From contig JAGBGE010000033.1 of assembly GCA_017936125.1 (NCBI GenBank), positions 1 to 38,482 of the forward strand: 38,482 nt of DNA, in the 5' to 3' direction. Source of the stretch: Clostridia bacterium (lineage in GTDB: Bacteria; Bacillota_A; Clostridia; Oscillospirales; CAG-272). The translations under genes and the position numbers were made by a program. The notes under the pieces were generated by a model. The model had not been told where the DNA came from, made no database searches, and was given only the letters and a program-made list of their open reading frames with translations. Below are positions 31,888-38,482 of the stretch, one piece after another (the first letter of the stretch is position 1; every line of letters starts with the position of its first letter).

Positions 31888-32817
31888 ATGAGTATCGCAA
31901 TAGACGAAAAGTATACAGACATAACCGAATACGATACCCCCGCTTACAAGAAGCGTAAAAGACGCTGGGGCGACCGCTATGACGGCAGACGCCTGAGAAC
32001 TCTCCCCCCTATGCACTATCTTGAGCCATATCTTATGAAGGTCAGAGCAGACTCTCAGAATCAGTTTGAGGACACCATTGACATTACTAACATTGAGAAG
32101 TATCTGGTTGAAAAGAAAAAGGAAGGCTACACCGATATGAGCCTTCTGCATATTATTCTCGCGGCGTACGTCAGAGTCGTATGCGAGCGTCCGGGACTCA
32201 ACCGCTTTATCGCAGGTCAGAAGATTTACGCGAGAAAGAAGATCGAGTGCCTTATGACTATAAAGAAGGATATGACGCTCGAGGCGCCCGACACCTGCAT
32301 CAAGGTTGAGTTTGACCCTCGCGATAACATCTACAACGTGTATAAGAAATTCCAGAAAACCGTCATTGAGGCAAAGAATGAGGACGGCGACTTTGAGGCT
32401 ATCGTCGGCAAGCTCGTCAAGCTTCCCGGTCTTATGCTTCGCGGAATCGTCGCTACGCTCCGCACGCTCGACTATTTTGGCAAAATGCCGAAGGCGCTTG
32501 CCAACGTCAGCCCCTTCCACGGCTCGATGATTATCACCTCGATGGGCTCGCTCGGCATTCCCGCGATTTACCATCACCTCTACGACTTCGGTCATCTGCC
32601 GCTTTTCATCTCCTACGGCAAGATGTACTACGATGAGGTTGAGATGCCCGACGGCAGCCGTGAGAAGCATCACTTCGTCACCTTCAAGGTGGTTACCGAC
32701 GAGCGAATCTGCGACGGCTTCTACTACGCGTCGGCATTCAAGCAGCTCAAGAGATATCTCCAGCACCCCGAGGTGCTTGACATAACGCCCGAGTGCGCCA
32801 CGGAGGACGTGGACTAA
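31888..32817 (+). CDS. Stand-alone 2-oxoacid dehydrogenase E2-like acyltransferase domain
   Basis: A 309-residue protein related to the catalytic (CAT-like) domain of lipoate acyltransferases. It has no lipoyl or peripheral-subunit-binding domain and no E1/E3 gene nearby. GSLGIPAIYHHLYDFG and VVTDERICDGFYYASAFKQLKRYL mark the C-terminal half. In active E2 enzymes the last motif reads HRxxDG; here DERICDG places Glu at the catalytic His, while the following Asp-Gly is kept. I believe this change is shared by a clostridial subfamily. Its role is unknown: altered acyltransferase or non-catalytic binder. The start is the ATG at 31888, preceded by GGAG at 31877-31880. Monocistronic, with its own promoter and terminator. 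Confidence 0.8.
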   Translation: MSIAIDEKYTDITEYDTPAYKKRKRRWGDRYDGRRLRTLPPMHYLEPYLMKVRADSQNQFEDTIDITNIEKYLVEKKKEGYTDMSLLHIILAAYVRVVCERPGLNRFIAGQKIYARKKIECLMTIKKDMTLEAPDTCIKVEFDPRDNIYNVYKKFQKTVIEAKNEDGDFEAIVGKLVKLPGLMLRGIVATLRTLDYFGKMPKALANVSPFHGSMIITSMGSLGIPAIYHHLYDFGHLPLFISYGKMYYDEVEMPDGSREKHHFVTFKVVTDERICDGFYYASAFKQLKRYLQHPEVLDITPECATEDVD

Positions 32818-32841
32818 ATTCGGAATCGGGAATTTGAAATT

Positions 32842-32886
32842 AAAAGCAGTTCAAAATGCGAAAATGCGCTTTGAACTGCTTTTTTT
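32842..32886. terminator. Bidirectional terminator between the E2-like gene and spoIIIAH
   Basis: A perfect 14-bp stem (32842-32855 with 32870-32883), a 14-nt loop and T tracts on both sides. Confidence 0.9.
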
Positions 32887-32890
32887 GTTA

Positions 32891-33445
32891 TCAGGCTTTG
32901 TTGATTATACTTACTTTTTCAGGATTGATGCCGGTGGTTTCGTAGACTATCGAGAGAATCTGCGCAGCTTCTGCCGCCTGGAGAGCCTCCGCGCTGACGA
33001 TTACGCTGACCGCATCGTCGGAGATGATAGCAACGCATTCCTCAAATCCCTTTGCCTTTACGAGAGTTTCTATGTTCGCTTCGTTCTGTATATCAACCGC
33101 GATTTTGGAAATCTTGGCGGAAGCCTCAGCCTTTGCCTCCTCGCTGGCGGTAGCGTCCTCTGCAACGAGCTTGAGCACGCCGAGAGCCTCGTCACGCGCT
33201 TCCTGACGGTCAAGCGCGGTTGCGGTGAAGTAATCGCTCGCGTTATTTGCCTCTCCGCCCGTGGACTCGGAATCGGAGTAGTTATCGTCCATATTGTTGT
33301 CACCGAAGCCGAGATTTGCCGCAGGGTCGTAGAACCAACGGTAATTGAGATATACCGCAAGGCCGACGAGCAGCGCCGCGGAGGCTACCATTATGCTCTT
33401 TGCGGTTTTGGATTTGAGGAAGTTCTGTAATTTTTCGTTTTTCAT
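32891..33445 (-). CDS. spoIIIAH: Stage III sporulation protein AH
   Basis: A 184-residue mother-cell protein whose extracellular part meets forespore SpoIIQ to form the feeding channel across the septal membranes. A single transmembrane segment (about 16-35) follows a short cytoplasmic start. An acidic Asn/Ser-rich spacer leads to the YscJ-like ring-building domain (about 70-180: YFTATALDRQEARDEAL...GFEECVAIISDDAVSVIV). Last gene of the spoIIIA operon, 68 bases after spoIIIAG. Confidence 0.9.
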   Translation of the reverse strand: MKNEKLQNFLKSKTAKSIMVASAALLVGLAVYLNYRWFYDPAANLGFGDNNMDDNYSDSESTGGEANNASDYFTATALDRQEARDEALGVLKLVAEDATASEEAKAEASAKISKIAVDIQNEANIETLVKAKGFEECVAIISDDAVSVIVSAEALQAAEAAQILSIVYETTGINPEKVSIINKA

Positions 33446-33513
33446 TGTATGTTTTCTCCTTAAAATTTGTTACTTGGTTAATAATATGTTCACTTGCTCC
33501 GCGATATTCCCAT

Positions 33514-33873
33514 TTAATTACTAATTTTCACGACCTCGATTCTATGCGTGCCTATGCCGTAGAGCGAGGATATCATTGACACGACTCTCTGCCTCACCGC
33601 GAGCGAATCTGCGCCCTCGCACAGCACCAGCGCCGCCACTACCTCACCGCCCTCGCCGTAAGAGAGCATCACCTCGCAACGCCCTACCCCCTCGGCAAGC
33701 GAGCACATCTCGGCAACGCGTGATTCATCGCTCACATCCGTCTGCTTCTCGACCGAGCCGAAGCTGCCGAGCAGAATAAGCATAGCGCCGACGAGCAGCA
33801 GCGCGCCGAGCTTTACTCCGACTCCGCCCGAGCGAAAAAAGGCGAGAATCGGGCTATCCGATTTCAATTTCAC
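33514..33873 (-). CDS. spoIIIAG: Stage III sporulation protein AG
   Basis: A 119-residue single-pass protein of the SpoIIIA channel: a hydrophobic segment (about 18-38) and an extracytoplasmic ring-building domain (about 55-119) containing VAEMCSLAEGVGRCEVMLSY. I chose the GTG at 33873 because GAGGAG lies nine bases before it. An ATG at 33894 would place the same sequence inside the coding region. It overlaps the end of spoIIIAF by 20 bases. Shorter than Bacillus SpoIIIAG (about 229 residues), as is usual in Clostridia. Confidence 0.83.
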   Translation of the reverse strand: MKLKSDSPILAFFRSGGVGVKLGALLLVGAMLILLGSFGSVEKQTDVSDESRVAEMCSLAEGVGRCEVMLSYGEGGEVVAALVLCEGADSLAVRQRVVSMISSLYGIGTHRIEVVKISN

Positions 33874-34300
33874 ATTCACACACTCCTCTATCAAGACCGT
33901 TAATATATTTTTCTATACTTTTATTGTCGGCAAGCGCCGCCCTGCCCGAGAGAATAACGCGGATTCTCTCGGCTCTCATTTTATCAAAGTCAAAGCCGTC
34001 GATCTCTACTCGCAGATTATCCTCGTCGAGCGAAAATTCGTCTGCGACGGCAGAGAGAATTCCCCTGCCGAACGCCTGCTCGGCTACTCCCTCGTAGCCG
34101 TCACCGATGATCGACTCGTCGTACTCCGCGCTGACAAACGAGCCGTCGAGCGTCATATCCGCGATTGGTGACACCACGACACAGAGCAGAATTATCGCGA
34201 GCGCGAGGCGCGAGGGATCGCTCTTGCCCTTATACGCAATATGCGAGCAAATTCCAACCACCGCAGAGATGACGAAAACACCGATAGCATATTCACTCAT
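33854..34300 (-). CDS. spoIIIAF: Stage III sporulation protein AF
   Basis: A 148-residue protein with two N-terminal transmembrane helices (about 5-22 and 35-52) and a C-terminal domain ending in LRVEIDGFDFDKM...GVCECEIEI, a SpoIIIAF-like ferredoxin-type fold. The start is the ATG at 34300 by its ATGA overlap with the spoIIIAE stop; the longer upstream frame is a shadow inside spoIIIAE. Component of the mother-cell SpoIIIA complex. Confidence 0.86.
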   Translation of the reverse strand: MSEYAIGVFVISAVVGICSHIAYKGKSDPSRLALAIILLCVVVSPIADMTLDGSFVSAEYDESIIGDGYEGVAEQAFGRGILSAVADEFSLDEDNLRVEIDGFDFDKMRAERIRVILSGRAALADNKSIEKYINGLDRGVCECEIEIG

Positions 34301-35376
34301 AATAATGCCGTACCTGCCTTTGCAAAAAGTATTATCTCCAGTATATATATTATGGAAGAAAGCGCGTAGACCGCAGTGAGCGTATCGAGCGAAAATCGGA
34401 AAGCGGTGAATATCCTCGCCGCCGTGCCTGCTCCGACCATTTCTGCCGTCATCGCGGCTAGAGAAAGCGCGAGTCGGTAGGCGAGAAGCGACACGAGAGG
34501 CGCTAATACAACCGAGATTATGACGAGTATCGCGCCCGTGCCGATAACGCCCTTTGCATAGGATATGCCTGCCGCGAGGGTGGATAGCGCGCCCGAGACC
34601 GTAGAGCCGACCACGGGTATCAGCCCCGAAGCCATATATCTCGCCGCGCGCATAGCCGCGCTGTCCTGCGCGGTGCTGATGAGTGTCTGCAAGGCGAGCG
34701 TACCGCCGATAAGCGCGGTAAGTATACCGATGAGCCACATAAACAGACTCTTCAGCCCCTTGGTGAGCGAGGAAATCCCCTCATTACCGAAAGCAGATAG
34801 CAGGCTCATCGAAAAGCCGAAGCCCGCTATGGGCAGCAAGAGTCCCGACGCGGCGCGACCGACGAGCGAAACGGTGGTATACATTCCCGCAGCCTGCACT
34901 CCCGCGGTTGCGACACCGCCGCCGAGCGAGGTCACACCGACGGCTATCGGGATAAGCGAGGCGAAAAATTCGCTGAGCCTGAGCAGAGTATCGCTGACCT
35001 CGCTGAACACGCCGGAAAGCGAGGTGAATATCATCACCGAGGCAACAAGTCCCACGCCCGTCGTGACGGCAGATGAAATGCGCTCGCCAAAAGGCAAAGG
35101 AAGCGCAAGCAGCACCGTCATACCAATTAGCGAAAGAAAAAATCCGACGATAGCGCTCTTCTCGCCGGAGAGCGCCGAGGCAATATCCGATAGCAGCGAC
35201 TCTATACCGAGCCCCTCGGTAATCCTGCCCGTATCCTCGGTTATTCCCGATAGCTCGTCCGGCAATATATTCTCGAAGTCGGAAATATATTCCTCTGCGC
35301 TCTCCTCGGCTGATGCAGATAGCGCAAAAAGAGGAAAAATGACAATTATAGTTAGCAAAATAAAGAGTTTTTTCAT
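34297..35376 (-). CDS. spoIIIAE: Stage III sporulation protein AE
   Basis: A 359-residue polytopic membrane protein of the SpoIIIA complex. A signal-like start (MKKLFILLTIIVIFPLFALSA) is followed by an acidic segment and about seven hydrophobic helices. Family-typical glycine/serine-rich stretches include GGGVATAGVQAAGMYTT and IPVVGSTVSGALSTLAAG. It overlaps spoIIIAD and spoIIIAF by four bases each. Confidence 0.94.
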   Translation of the reverse strand: MKKLFILLTIIVIFPLFALSASAEESAEEYISDFENILPDELSGITEDTGRITEGLGIESLLSDIASALSGEKSAIVGFFLSLIGMTVLLALPLPFGERISSAVTTGVGLVASVMIFTSLSGVFSEVSDTLLRLSEFFASLIPIAVGVTSLGGGVATAGVQAAGMYTTVSLVGRAASGLLLPIAGFGFSMSLLSAFGNEGISSLTKGLKSLFMWLIGILTALIGGTLALQTLISTAQDSAAMRAARYMASGLIPVVGSTVSGALSTLAAGISYAKGVIGTGAILVIISVVLAPLVSLLAYRLALSLAAMTAEMVGAGTAARIFTAFRFSLDTLTAVYALSSIIYILEIILFAKAGTALL

Positions 35377-35753
35377 TTCAAAAGCTCGATTCCAAGCTGC
35401 ATAGCCTTCTCAAAATACGGCAAAGCCACCAGGAAAATTTCTATTCTCGCGCCGACCGTCACAGCGTTTGCTATTCCCCTCTCGCCAAGCTCCTCGCAGA
35501 CGTCGGCAGTGAAGCCAAAGACGTAACCGAGTCCCACAGCCTTGACGGCGCATTTAGCGGCATCGGTCAGCTCTGCCGCCTCGGCAAGCGAGATAGCCGA
35601 GGAAAGCATTTTACCTATCCCGCCTGCCATAAGAGAGAAGATAAGAACGAGCGAGAGGACTGTAAAAAGCCTTTTTTGCTTGAATCCAAGCTCCGCGAGT
35701 AATGCCGAGAGTATAGCGACGAGCAGAGCCGCGCAGCAAATCGGAGCTATCAT
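35373..35753 (-). CDS. spoIIIAD: Stage III sporulation protein AD
   Basis: A 126-residue membrane protein with about four hydrophobic segments, homologous to SpoIIIAD. The KAVGLGYVFGFTADVCEELGE stretch is the conserved core. It overlaps spoIIIAC and spoIIIAE by four bases each (ATGA junctions). Confidence 0.93.
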   Translation of the reverse strand: MIAPICCAALLVAILSALLAELGFKQKRLFTVLSLVLIFSLMAGGIGKMLSSAISLAEAAELTDAAKCAVKAVGLGYVFGFTADVCEELGERGIANAVTVGARIEIFLVALPYFEKAMQLGIELLK

Positions 35754-35944
35754 AGCCCAAACGCAGAGCGCAGAGTTGCTATGAGAGAGGCGACCTTCTC
35801 GGCAATCAGTATGAGAATTATCACCATACCCGCAATCGACACCATAGTTGACTGCTCGTCCCTGCCCGCCTTGGACATTATCTGGCAGACGACGGTGATT
35901 ATCATAGCCACTCCCGCGACCTTTAGTATCAAATCAAATTCCAT
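35750..35944 (-). CDS. spoIIIAC: Stage III sporulation protein AC
   Basis: A 64-residue protein with two transmembrane helices, the usual size for SpoIIIAC. Conserved core DLILKVAGVAMIITVVCQIMSKAGRDEQ. It starts 45 bases after spoIIIAB and overlaps spoIIIAD by four. Confidence 0.94.
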   Translation of the reverse strand: MEFDLILKVAGVAMIITVVCQIMSKAGRDEQSTMVSIAGMVIILILIAEKVASLIATLRSAFGL

Positions 35945-35989
35945 TTTTTCTCCTGCCCGCCGCCATTTTTAGCAAGGCCGGCGAGCTTT

Positions 35990-36475
35990 TTATATTATCA
36001 ATATAGCAATTCCCACGGCGCCGCCCAGCAGGAGCGCTTTCGTGACTCTGACGCTTTTCTCGAGATTTTCCTTCTCCGCGTCGAGCATTTTTTCCAGCGC
36101 CACTCTCGCCTCGCGAGTGCGACCAAGCTCCGAGTTCTTGTACCCCTTGCCAAAGCCGTCGAAGTAGTCGGATAGCAGGGAACGCATATTCTCGGGAATC
36201 AAAGCGCTTTTCTCACCCAGCGCCTCGCTTGCCGACCTTCCCGAGCGAACCGACGGCAGAAATCCGCTTTTCTCCAGCGCCTCGCACTCGAAGCCCGAGA
36301 ATATGTCGGAAAGCGGCGTGAGGTAGGAATCTATCATTTTTTCAATACACGAAAGCAGCGAAAGATAGCCCTCGCCCTCTCTGACTCGCCGACCTATGTA
36401 AGCCGAGTATTCCCTGCCGCAAATCAGCGCGCAGATGAGGAGCAGCGCCGCGCCGCACCAGCGTAAATAGAGCAT
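35990..36475 (-). CDS. spoIIIAB: Stage III sporulation protein AB
   Basis: A 161-residue protein with one N-terminal membrane segment, a central helical domain (type II secretion GspF-like in the family) and a C-terminal hydrophobic anchor (about 143-161). The motif YLSLLSCIEKMIDSYLTPLSDIF is typical. Its ATG overlaps the spoIIIAA stop by one base (TGATG). Confidence 0.9.
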   Translation of the reverse strand: MLYLRWCGAALLLICALICGREYSAYIGRRVREGEGYLSLLSCIEKMIDSYLTPLSDIFSGFECEALEKSGFLPSVRSGRSASEALGEKSALIPENMRSLLSDYFDGFGKGYKNSELGRTREARVALEKMLDAEKENLEKSVRVTKALLLGGAVGIAILII

Positions 36476-37350
36476 CAGAGTCTGTCTGCGGTGAGAGTGT
36501 ACTCTCTGCCACTTCGGGAAATTCCGACGAATAAATCAAACGCGCCGAGAGATAGAAGCGGAGCAAGAGCAACTCTCGATTTCAGCTCATTGAGGCTGCC
36601 TGCGTGGGCGGTGGCGACTATCGGAATTCCGCAGCGCACCACACGGCTGACCGGCTCGGCATCGCCCTCGCCCAGCTCGTCTATCATTATCACCTCGGGT
36701 GACATCGTGCGTGTGGCGATTTCTATTCCCTCTCTGCGCCTGTAGCCCTTAAGTATGTCAACCTCGGCGCCCTTGTAGTCCGACTCGTCAAGCTCGCAGC
36801 GCTCGTCTATGACGGCAACTCTCCTTGCATCTCTGCCGCTGCCGAGTGAGTGAGCAAGCGAGCGCAGGGCTGTGGTTTTTCCCACGCCGGGCGGTGAGTA
36901 AATCAAGAGCCCGTGATTTGAATTTTCTATGTAAATTCTGTATAATTCGTCTGCGAAAGCGCACTCGCTCGGCGGAATTCGGAATAGCAGAGAGCTTATC
37001 TCACCGACACCGACGAGTCTGTCGCCGTCGTAGCGCGCGTGACCGCATATACCGACTCTTACACCGCCGCCAATGCTGATATAGCCTGCGGCTATACTGT
37101 CACGGTGCGCGTAGAGCGCGCCGTCGATAAGCCTATCGACAGTTTCATTCATTCGCTGCTTGTCTATCGGGGAAAAAAGCGTCACGCTCTCGTCACCAAA
37201 CAGCAGAGCCGAGCGTGCGCCGAGGCGTATTCTGATTTCGCTTATCTCACCTCGTCTGCCTCTGGCAATACGGCTTATCTCTCCTGCCATTCCGTTTGGC
37301 AGATATTCGAGAATTCTCTCGAGCTTTTCTTCATTTTTCGTTTTTAACAT
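36475..37350 (-). CDS. spoIIIAA: Stage III sporulation protein AA (secretion-type ATPase)
   Basis: A 291-residue ATPase related to type II/IV secretion ATPases, thought to power the SpoIIIA channel. The Walker A loop is PPGVGKTT (153-160) and Walker B is EVIMIDELGEGD. The preceding GGGVRVGICGHA is family-typical. First gene of the eight-gene operon, RBS AAAGGAAAAA. In Bacillus the operon is transcribed by sigma-E; I could not identify a convincing sigma-E promoter in the 220-bp gap to abrB. Confidence 0.95.
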   Translation of the reverse strand: MLKTKNEEKLERILEYLPNGMAGEISRIARGRRGEISEIRIRLGARSALLFGDESVTLFSPIDKQRMNETVDRLIDGALYAHRDSIAAGYISIGGGVRVGICGHARYDGDRLVGVGEISSLLFRIPPSECAFADELYRIYIENSNHGLLIYSPPGVGKTTALRSLAHSLGSGRDARRVAVIDERCELDESDYKGAEVDILKGYRRREGIEIATRTMSPEVIMIDELGEGDAEPVSRVVRCGIPIVATAHAGSLNELKSRVALAPLLSLGAFDLFVGISRSGREYTLTADRL

Positions 37351-37467
37351 TGTTTTTCCTTTCTTTTTAATGACATTTTGACAACTTTCGTTTAATATTT
37401 GAAATATTAACCAAATTTATATCGACAACTCTGTTCATTTTTTTACGACAGTAATCGTCAAAAGAGG

Positions 37468-37542
37468 TTGACATTCGAGGGGGTGTGTGCTAAAATTATA
37501 TAGTCGATCGTTTAACTAACCAATTATTATACGGCTATATAA
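37468..37542 (+). promoter_or_regulatory. abrB promoter and start-site inverted repeat
   Basis: TTGACA (37468-37473), a 17-bp spacer and TAAAAT (37491-37496). TTATATAGTCG (37496-37506) and CGGCTATATAA (37532-37542) are inverted arms with one mismatch. The left one covers the expected transcription start, suggesting an operator rather than an RNA stem. Confidence 0.65.
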
Positions 37543-37574
37543 ACGCAAATACTAAAGAAAAGGCTGGAACTAAA

Positions 37575-37817
37575 ATGAAATCAACAGGAATTGTAAGAAA
37601 TATTGATGAGCTTGGACGCGTGGTTGTCCCCAAGGAGCTGCGCAAGAAGCTCGGTATCGCCAACACCGACCCGGTGGAAATATACGTAGAGGGTGAGAAG
37701 ATTATTCTCACGAAGTATCAGCCCGTTTGTCACTTCTGCGGCTCGACTGCCGAGCTCGTTGAGTACAGGGAGAAGAAGATATGCAGGAGCTGCATCAAGG
37801 CGGTTGCTGAAATATAA
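37575..37817 (+). CDS. abrB: AbrB-family transition-state regulator with C-terminal zinc-ribbon motif
   Basis: An 80-residue DNA-binding protein. Residues 1-50 form the swapped-hairpin AbrB domain (STGIVRNIDELGRVVVPKEL...DPVEIYVEGEKIIL). Residues 51-80 carry CHFCG and CRSC, a likely structural zinc site common in clostridial AbrB/Abh proteins. In Bacillus AbrB represses stationary-phase genes until sporulation, so its place beside spoIIIA, divergently transcribed, is fitting. The ATG follows a long leader; the RBS is AAAAGGCTGG. Confidence 0.92.
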   Translation: MKSTGIVRNIDELGRVVVPKELRKKLGIANTDPVEIYVEGEKIILTKYQPVCHFCGSTAELVEYREKKICRSCIKAVAEI

Positions 37818-37819
37818 TA

Positions 37820-37876
37820 GAATTTTTACGCAGAGGACGTCGTTTTTCCGATTTCCTTTGCGTAATTCTTTTTTTA
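37820..37876 (+). terminator. abrB terminator
   Basis: ACGCAGAGGA (37828-37837) pairs with TCCTTTGCGT (37854-37863) with one G-U pair, extended by AGAATT with AATTCT across a bulge, and followed by a T7 run. Confidence 0.8.
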
Positions 37877-37897
37877 CATAAATTTATCTGTATTCTC

Positions 37898-37926
37898 TTG
37901 ATTTTCACCGCATCTTGTGATACAAT
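37898..37926 (+). promoter_or_regulatory. Promoter of the sugar kinase gene
   Basis: TTGATT (37898-37903), a 17-bp spacer and TACAAT (37921-37926). Confidence 0.7.
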
Positions 37927-37975
37927 ATATGCGGAGAAAAATTAAAAAATTACTTTTGAAAGGATTTTTTCAAAA

Positions 37976-38482
37976 ATGAGAGTTGTAACATTCGGTGAGC
38001 TTATGCTCAGACTTCAGCCCTATAACTATGAGAGATTCGTTCAGTGTGACCACGTTGAATTCACCTTCGGAGGCGGTGAGGCGAACGTTTCCGTTTCGCT
38101 CGCAAACTACGGTATGGACGCTGCGTTCGTTACCAAGCTTCCTGCTCACGCTATCGGTCAGGCGGCTGTCAACAGCCTCAGAAGATACGGCGTTGACACA
38201 TCTATGATCGTTCGCGGCGGCGACAGAGTCGGCATCTACTTCAACGAGAAGGGCGCTTCTCAGAGAGGCTCTGTTTGCATCTACGACCGCGCTAACTCGG
38301 CTATTGCTAAGGCTACTACCGCTGACTTCGATTGGGACGCTATTTTCGAGGGCGCCGACTGGTTCCACTTCACAGGTATTACTCCCGCGCTTGGCGCTAA
38401 CGTTGTTGAGATTTGCAAGGAGGCTTGCAAGGCGGCTAAGGCAAAGGGTATCAAGATTTCCTGCGACCTTAACTACCGCGGT
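37976..38482 (+). CDS. kdgK: PfkB-family sugar kinase, 2-keto-3-deoxygluconate kinase-like (3' end cut off)
   Basis: The first 169 residues of a ribokinase/PfkB-family kinase; the frame is still open at the window edge. VVTFGELMLRL and the substrate motif FGGGEANVSVSLANYG are typical of KdgK, which phosphorylates 2-keto-3-deoxygluconate in uronate/pectin breakdown. DRVGIYFNEKGASQR and WFHFTGITPAL support that subgroup over ribokinase or fructokinase. The ATP site and catalytic Asp (GAGD motif) lie beyond the window. The start is the ATG at 37976 with AAAGGA upstream. A companion KDPG aldolase gene might follow outside the window. Confidence 0.85.
   Translation, partial: MRVVTFGELMLRLQPYNYERFVQCDHVEFTFGGGEANVSVSLANYGMDAAFVTKLPAHAIGQAAVNSLRRYGVDTSMIVRGGDRVGIYFNEKGASQRGSVCIYDRANSAIAKATTADFDWDAIFEGADWFHFTGITPALGANVVEICKEACKAAKAKGIKISCDLNYRG

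Noticed and set aside
31837..32766. 309-codon open frame opposite the E2-like gene
   Set aside because: Shadow frame; the plus-strand gene has promoter, RBS, family motifs and terminator.
37351..37440. Sigma-E promoter for spoIIIAA
   Set aside because: An AAATATT-like -35 is present on the minus strand, but the matching -10 at the right spacing fits only about half of the consensus.

Overview
The window (38.5 kb) looks like the chromosome of a spore-forming, anaerobic Clostridia-class Bacillota, most likely a gut commensal. The evidence is a complete eight-gene spoIIIAA-AH operon, an AbrB-type regulator, a rubrerythrin/PerR pair typical of anaerobes, a bile-salt-hydrolase-like enzyme, BspA-type leucine-rich-repeat lipoproteins, and strong ribosome binding sites of the AAAGGAGG type. 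Most genes lie on the minus strand in tight operons. Plus-strand genes are mostly single units with their own sigma-A-like promoter and hairpin terminator. No rRNA, tRNA, CRISPR array, transposase or phage gene was seen.

Layout. 1-540: two tandem copies of a 180-bp structured repeat, each opening with a terminator hairpin. 552-2342 (+): a short DtxR-type metal regulator, then a CofE/F420-ligase-like protein whose promoter is bracketed by a perfect 12-bp inverted repeat. 6765-2466 (-): trkA-trkH potassium uptake, an EamA exporter and a Nudix hydrolase in one operon. 7967-6900 (-): a choloylglycine-hydrolase-family enzyme with an unusual hydrophilic insert. 8087-8614 (+): an orphan membrane protein with a TTG start. 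18170-8669 (-): a seven-gene cluster of response regulator, histidine kinase, GNAT protein, a Tet(M)-like translational GTPase fused to a Rae1/YacP-type NYN nuclease domain, a DUF1538 membrane protein, a double-domain PII-like protein and cardiolipin synthase.

18376-27512 is the accessory core. It holds two very large lipoproteins on the minus strand: a 1580-residue MACPF (perforin-like) protein with seven or eight InlB-type B repeats and a GGX-rich tail, and a 1318-residue BspA-type LRR protein. A small XRE regulator gene lies between them, divergent from the MACPF gene. Both lipoprotein promoters share an identical 19-bp segment around the -35 box, and the promoter shared with the XRE gene carries a perfect TTTACTA-N7-TAGTAAA palindrome. 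This suggests one co-regulated surface/effector system.

27806-31630 (-): rubrerythrin with a PerR-like regulator (two TTAGA-N5-TCTAA sites flank its promoter), a LysR regulator, an SGNH hydrolase and aspartate-semialdehyde dehydrogenase. 31888-32817 (+): a free-standing E2-like acyltransferase domain whose catalytic His position reads Glu. 37350-32891 (-): the spoIIIA operon. 37575-38482 (+): an AbrB regulator and a PfkB-family sugar kinase cut by the window end.

The strongest candidates for something new are the Tet(M)-like/NYN fusion and the MACPF-XRE-LRR lipoprotein locus. The DUF1538/double-PII pair and the promoter-embracing palindrome come next. All functions are inferred from sequence motifs alone; no database search was possible.
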